A DNA stretch of 64,000 nucleotides. Origin: Aristolochia californica. Taxonomy: Eukaryota > Streptophyta > Magnoliopsida > Piperales > Aristolochiaceae. The position numbers and the translations under genes were made by a program. The notes beneath the pieces were generated by a model. That model saw only the letters and a list, made by a program, of their open reading frames with translations, was not told the DNA's origin and did no database searches. This document shows positions 60,161-64,000 of the stretch, in pieces (position 1 is the first letter of the stretch; every line of letters begins with the position of its first letter). The stretch spans positions 14,591,931-14,655,930 of the forward strand of contig JARWKL010000010.1 in assembly GCA_029961685.1 (NCBI GenBank), read 5' to 3'.

Positions 60161-62851
60161 GGATCCATAGGTCATTTTCATCTTTAACATGATTCAATCA
60201 TGCATATTCATTTTTTAAAACAAGTGTAGAAAAATGTCTTTCTTTAAAATTCCGAGTTATCAGGGTTGAACTAATGGAATTTCCCAAACTTTGATAACAA
60301 AAATTTTGTGTTCATTTGTGGTATGTGAATAATTTTTATTTACTTACATTTTTTATTCTTTAAATTCTTTCAATACCTAAACTGTAAAATTTTCATTTTG
60401 TTGTGATCTATTTGCCGTTTATCTCTTTTTTTGTTTACTAGATGAAGGGAAAGTGAAAACTCAAGTTTTGATATAAGAAAAAAGTATAGATCTAAAATGA
60501 AAATGCCCAATGCACAAATGTAGAGAGAGATAATTCCAAAAAGTGGCTCTAATTTTTAGGGATTGTAAAATCATTTTAGTTTTTATATATCATGTTCAAC
60601 AATCGTCGAGAAAAGGGGGAGGCGGAGGATTTTTAACTGAGTGTAGACTCCCAATCCAAAAGTAATTCCTTACAAAAATATAACCCGTTACACATTATAA
60701 ATCATTTTAAAATCATCTATGATCGTTAAGGCAGCTTTTTGTAAATGGGCAAAATAATGGCTTGTTTGACTCGGGTAAGTATCCCACCGCACGTTCACTT
60801 GGGAATTTAATGTTATTTTCTTTAAAAGGTTTGGATCCATAGGTCATTTACATCTTTAACATGTTTCAAGGATGCATATCCATTTTTTAAAACAGGTGTA
60901 GAAAAGTCTCTTTCTTATAAAATTCCGAGCTATTAGGGGTTAACTAGTGGAATTTCCCAAACATGGATAACAAAACTTTTATGTTCATTTGTGTAGTCTG
61001 AATAAATTTTCTTTACGTACAGTTGTTATTGCTTGAAATTTTTTCCATACATAAACTCTAAAATTTTCATTTTGTTGTGAACTATTTTTCTTTTATCTCT
61101 TTTTTTGTTTATTAGATGTAAGCAAAGTGCAAACTCAAGTTTTGATTTAAGAAAAAAGAATTATTCTAAAATGTAAATGCACAATGCAAAAATGTAGAGA
61201 GAGATAATTCCAAAAAGTGTCAGTAATTTTTAGGCATTGTAAACTCTTTTTAGTTTTTATATATGAGGTTTTGCAATCGTTGGGAAAAGGGGGAGGTGGG
61301 GGATTTTTAACTGAGTGTTGAATCCCAATCCATTAGTCATTCCTTACAAAAATATAGCCCGTTACGCATGATAAATCACTTTACAATCATCTATGATCGT
61401 TAGGTCAACTTTTTGTAAATGGACAAAATAATGGCTTGTTTGACTCAGGTAAATATCCCACCACACTTTCGCTTGGGAATTTAATGTTATTCTCTTTAAA
61501 AGGTTTGGATCCATAGGTCATTTGCATCTGTAACATGTTTCAAGCATGCATATCTATTTTTTAAAACATGTGTAAAAACATCTCTTTCTTATAAAATTCC
61601 GATGACTTAGGGTTAAACTAGTGGAATTTCCCAAAAATGGATAACAAAACTTTTGTGTTCATTTGTGGTGTGTGAATAAATTTTCATTACTTACATTTTC
61701 TATTTCTTTCAACTCTTTCCATACATAAACTCTAAAATTTTCATTTTCTTGTGATATATTTGCCTTTTATCTCTTTTTTTGTTTATGAGATGAAGGGAAA
61801 AGGAAATCTCAAGTTTTGATTTAAGAAAAAAGTATTGATCTAAAATGTAAATGCACAATGCACAAATGTAAAGAGAGATAATTCAAAAAAGTGTCTGTAT
61901 TTTTTAGGGATTGTAAACTCTTTTTAATTTCTAAATATCAAGTTCTGCAATCGTCGGGAAAAGGGGGAGGTGGGGGATTTTTATCTGAGTGTTGACTCCC
62001 AATCCATAAGTCATTCCATACAAAAAGATATCCCGTTAAACAAGAAAAACCATTTTACAAGCATCTATGATCGTTTGGTCAACTTTTTGTAAATGGGCAA
62101 AAAAATGGCTAGTTTGACTCAGGTAATTGTCCCACCACACGTTCACTTGGGAATTTAAAGTTATTCCCTTTAAAAGGTTTGGATCCATAGGTCATTTGCA
62201 TCTTTAACATGATTCAATCATGCATATCCATTTTTTAAAACAAGTGTAGAAAAATGTTTTTCTTTAAAATTCCGAGCTATCAGGTTGAACTAATGGAATT
62301 TCCCAAACTTGCGTAACAAAAATTTTGTGTTCATTTGTGGTGTGTGAATAAATTTTCTTTACTTAATTTTTTTATTGCTTTAAATTCATTCCATACATAA
62401 ACTCTAAAATTTTCATTTTCTTGTGATATATTTGCCATTTATCTCTTTTTTTTTTTACGAGAGGAAGGGAAAGTGAAAACTCAAGTTTTGATTTAAGAAA
62501 TAAGTATTGATCTAAAATATAAATGCACCATGCACAAATATAAAGAGAGATAATTCAAAAATGTGTCTGTAATTTTTAGGGATTGTAAACCCTTTTTAAT
62601 TTTTATAGATCAAGTTCTGCAATCGTCGGGAAAAGGGGGAGGCGAGGGATTTTTATCTGAGTGTTGACTCCCAATCCATAAGTCATTCCATACAAAAAGA
62701 TATCTGTTAAACAAGAAAAATCACTTGACAAGCATCTATGATCGTTTGGTCAACTTTTTGTAAATGGGCAAAAAAATGGCTAGTTTGACTCAGATAAATA
62801 TCCCACCGCACGTTCACTTGGGAATTTAAAGTTATTCCCTTTAAAAGGTTT
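60161..62851 (+). repeat. Higher-order repeat copy 4 (A-B-C-D), slightly diverged
   Basis: 2691 bp. It carries private changes against copies 1-3, mostly in B to D: GAAATTTTTTCC near 61036, AGTGCAAAC near 61128, GTCAGTAAT near 61220, TTTTGCAATC near 61270, CGTTAGGTCAAC near 61398, GATGACTTAG near 61610, TTTTCATTAC near 61682 and one extra T in the T-run near 62450. That is of the order of twenty changes, below 1%. Confidence 0.93.
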
Positions 62852-64000
62852 GGATCCATAGGTCATTTTCATCTTTAACACGATTCAATCATGCATATTC
62901 ATTTTTTAAAACAAGTGTAGAAAAATGTCTTTCTTTAAAATTCCGAGTTATCAGGGTTGAACTAATGGAATTTCCCAAACTTTGATAACAAAAATTTTGT
63001 GTTCATTTGTGGTATGTGAATAATTTTTATTTACTTAATTTTTTTATTCTTTAAATTCTTTCAATACCTAAACTATAAAATTTTCATTTTGTTGTGATCT
63101 ATTTGCCGTTTATCTCTTTTTTTGTTTACTAGATGAAGGGAAAGTGAAAACTCAAGTTTTGATATAAGAAAAAAGTATAGATCTAAAATGAAAATGCCCA
63201 ATGCACAAATGTAGAGAGAGATAATTCCAAAAAGTGGCTCTAATTTTTAGGGATTGTAAAATCATTTTAGTTTTTATATATCATGTTCAACAATCGTCGA
63301 GAAAAGGGGGAGGCGGAGGATTTTTAACTGAGTGTAGACTCCCAATCCAAAAGTAATTCCTTACAAAAATATAACCCGTTACACATTATAAATCATTTTA
63401 AAATCATCTATGATCGTTAAGGCAGCTTTTTGTAAATGGGCAAAATAATGGCTTGTTTGACTCGGGTAAGTATCCCACCGCACGTTCACTTGGGAATTTA
63501 ATGTTATTTTCTTTAAAAGGTTTGGATCCATAGGTCATTTACATCTTTAACATGTTTCAAGGATGCATATCCATTTTTTAAAACAGGTGTAGAAAAGTCT
63601 CTTTCTTATAAAATTCCGAGCTATTAGGGGTTAACTAGTGGAATTTCCCAAACATGGATAACAAAACTTTTATGTTCATTTGTGTAGTCTGAATAAATTT
63701 TCTTTACGTACAGTTGTTATTGCTTGAAATTCTTTCCATACATAAACTCTAAAATTTTCATTTTGTTGTGAACTAGTTTTCTTTTATCTCTTTTTTTGTT
63801 TATTAGATGTAAGCAAAGTGAAAACTCAAGTTTTGATTTAAGAAAAAAGAATTATTCTAAAATGTAAATGCACAATGCAAAAATGTAGAGAGAGATAATT
63901 CCAAAAAGTGTCTGTAATTTTTAGGCATTGTAAACTCTTTTTAGTTTTTATATATGAGGTTTTGCGATCGTTGGGAAAAGGGGGAGGTGGGGGATTTTTA
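62852..64000 (+). repeat. Higher-order repeat copy 5, cut by the window end (A, most of B)
   Basis: Begins 2691 bp after copy 4. Private variants include CACGATTC near 62880, TTACTTAATTTTTTT near 63036, ACTATAAAA near 63070, GAACTAGTTTTC near 63773 and TTTTGCGATCG near 63962. The window ends inside monomer B. Confidence 0.92.

Larger units (their letters stand above)
47954..64000 (+). repeat. Right satellite array, same monomer family, about 24 copies
   Basis: The array resumes inside the motif CATCTATGATCGTTAGG, exactly the motif interrupted at 36990, and in the same orientation. The two arrays are therefore one array split by an insertion. From 47954 to about 51.87 kb the monomers are diverged, like the left array. 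From there to the window edge the array is a near-identical four-monomer HOR. The array continues past the window end. No gene is visible. Confidence 0.97.

Noticed and set aside
52092..64000. CRISPR-like array because of regular repeats
   Set aside because: The repeats are contiguous ~670-bp monomers without unique spacers, in plant DNA.
1..64000. Calling the array a functional centromere
   Set aside because: Satellite layering and an Athila insertion are compatible with this, but subtelomeric or other heterochromatic satellites can look the same; CENH3 data are needed.

Overview
This window is eukaryotic repeat DNA, almost certainly from a flowering plant. It is a long tandem satellite array interrupted by two nested LTR retrotransposons. 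The plant assignment rests on a Ty3/gypsy element of Athila type with a tRNA-Asp primer site, and on a plant-style Ty1/copia element with an initiator-Met primer site. I cannot name the species, and I see no host protein-coding gene, tRNA, rRNA or CRISPR array.

Layout: 1-36990 is about 55 head-to-tail copies of an AT-rich monomer of about 670-675 bp, most copies carrying a BamHI site (GGATCC). From 36991 to 47957 a decayed Athila-like element lies on the minus strand: 3' LTR 36991-38467, polypurine tract next to it, a remnant of the integrase C-terminus at 40567-41056, tRNA-Asp primer site at 41119-41136, and a 5' LTR at 41143-47957. That 5' LTR is split by a complete but dead copia element at 41368-46646 on the plus strand, flanked by the 5-bp duplication ACGTC. 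From 47954 to 64000 the same satellite resumes with about 24 more monomers.

The satellite is layered. On the left, monomers differ clearly from each other and show only old, blurred multi-monomer duplications. From about 51.87 kb to the right edge the array becomes a highly homogeneous four-monomer higher-order repeat (HOR) of 2689-2691 bp, with four full copies and part of a fifth. Its ancestor can be recognised as single diverged tetramers at 27.0-29.7 kb and 50.07-52.1 kb. One of its four monomers is a crossover product. This is the pattern expected where an older flank meets a recently amplified core, as at centromeric or other heterochromatic satellites. Centromere function itself cannot be read from sequence.

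Order of events inferred: old array, Athila insertion, large internal deletion of that element at an unknown time, copia insertion into its 5' LTR, decay of the copia reading frame mainly by C-to-T type changes and short indels, and separate recent amplification of the tetramer to the right. None of the retroelement genes is intact.
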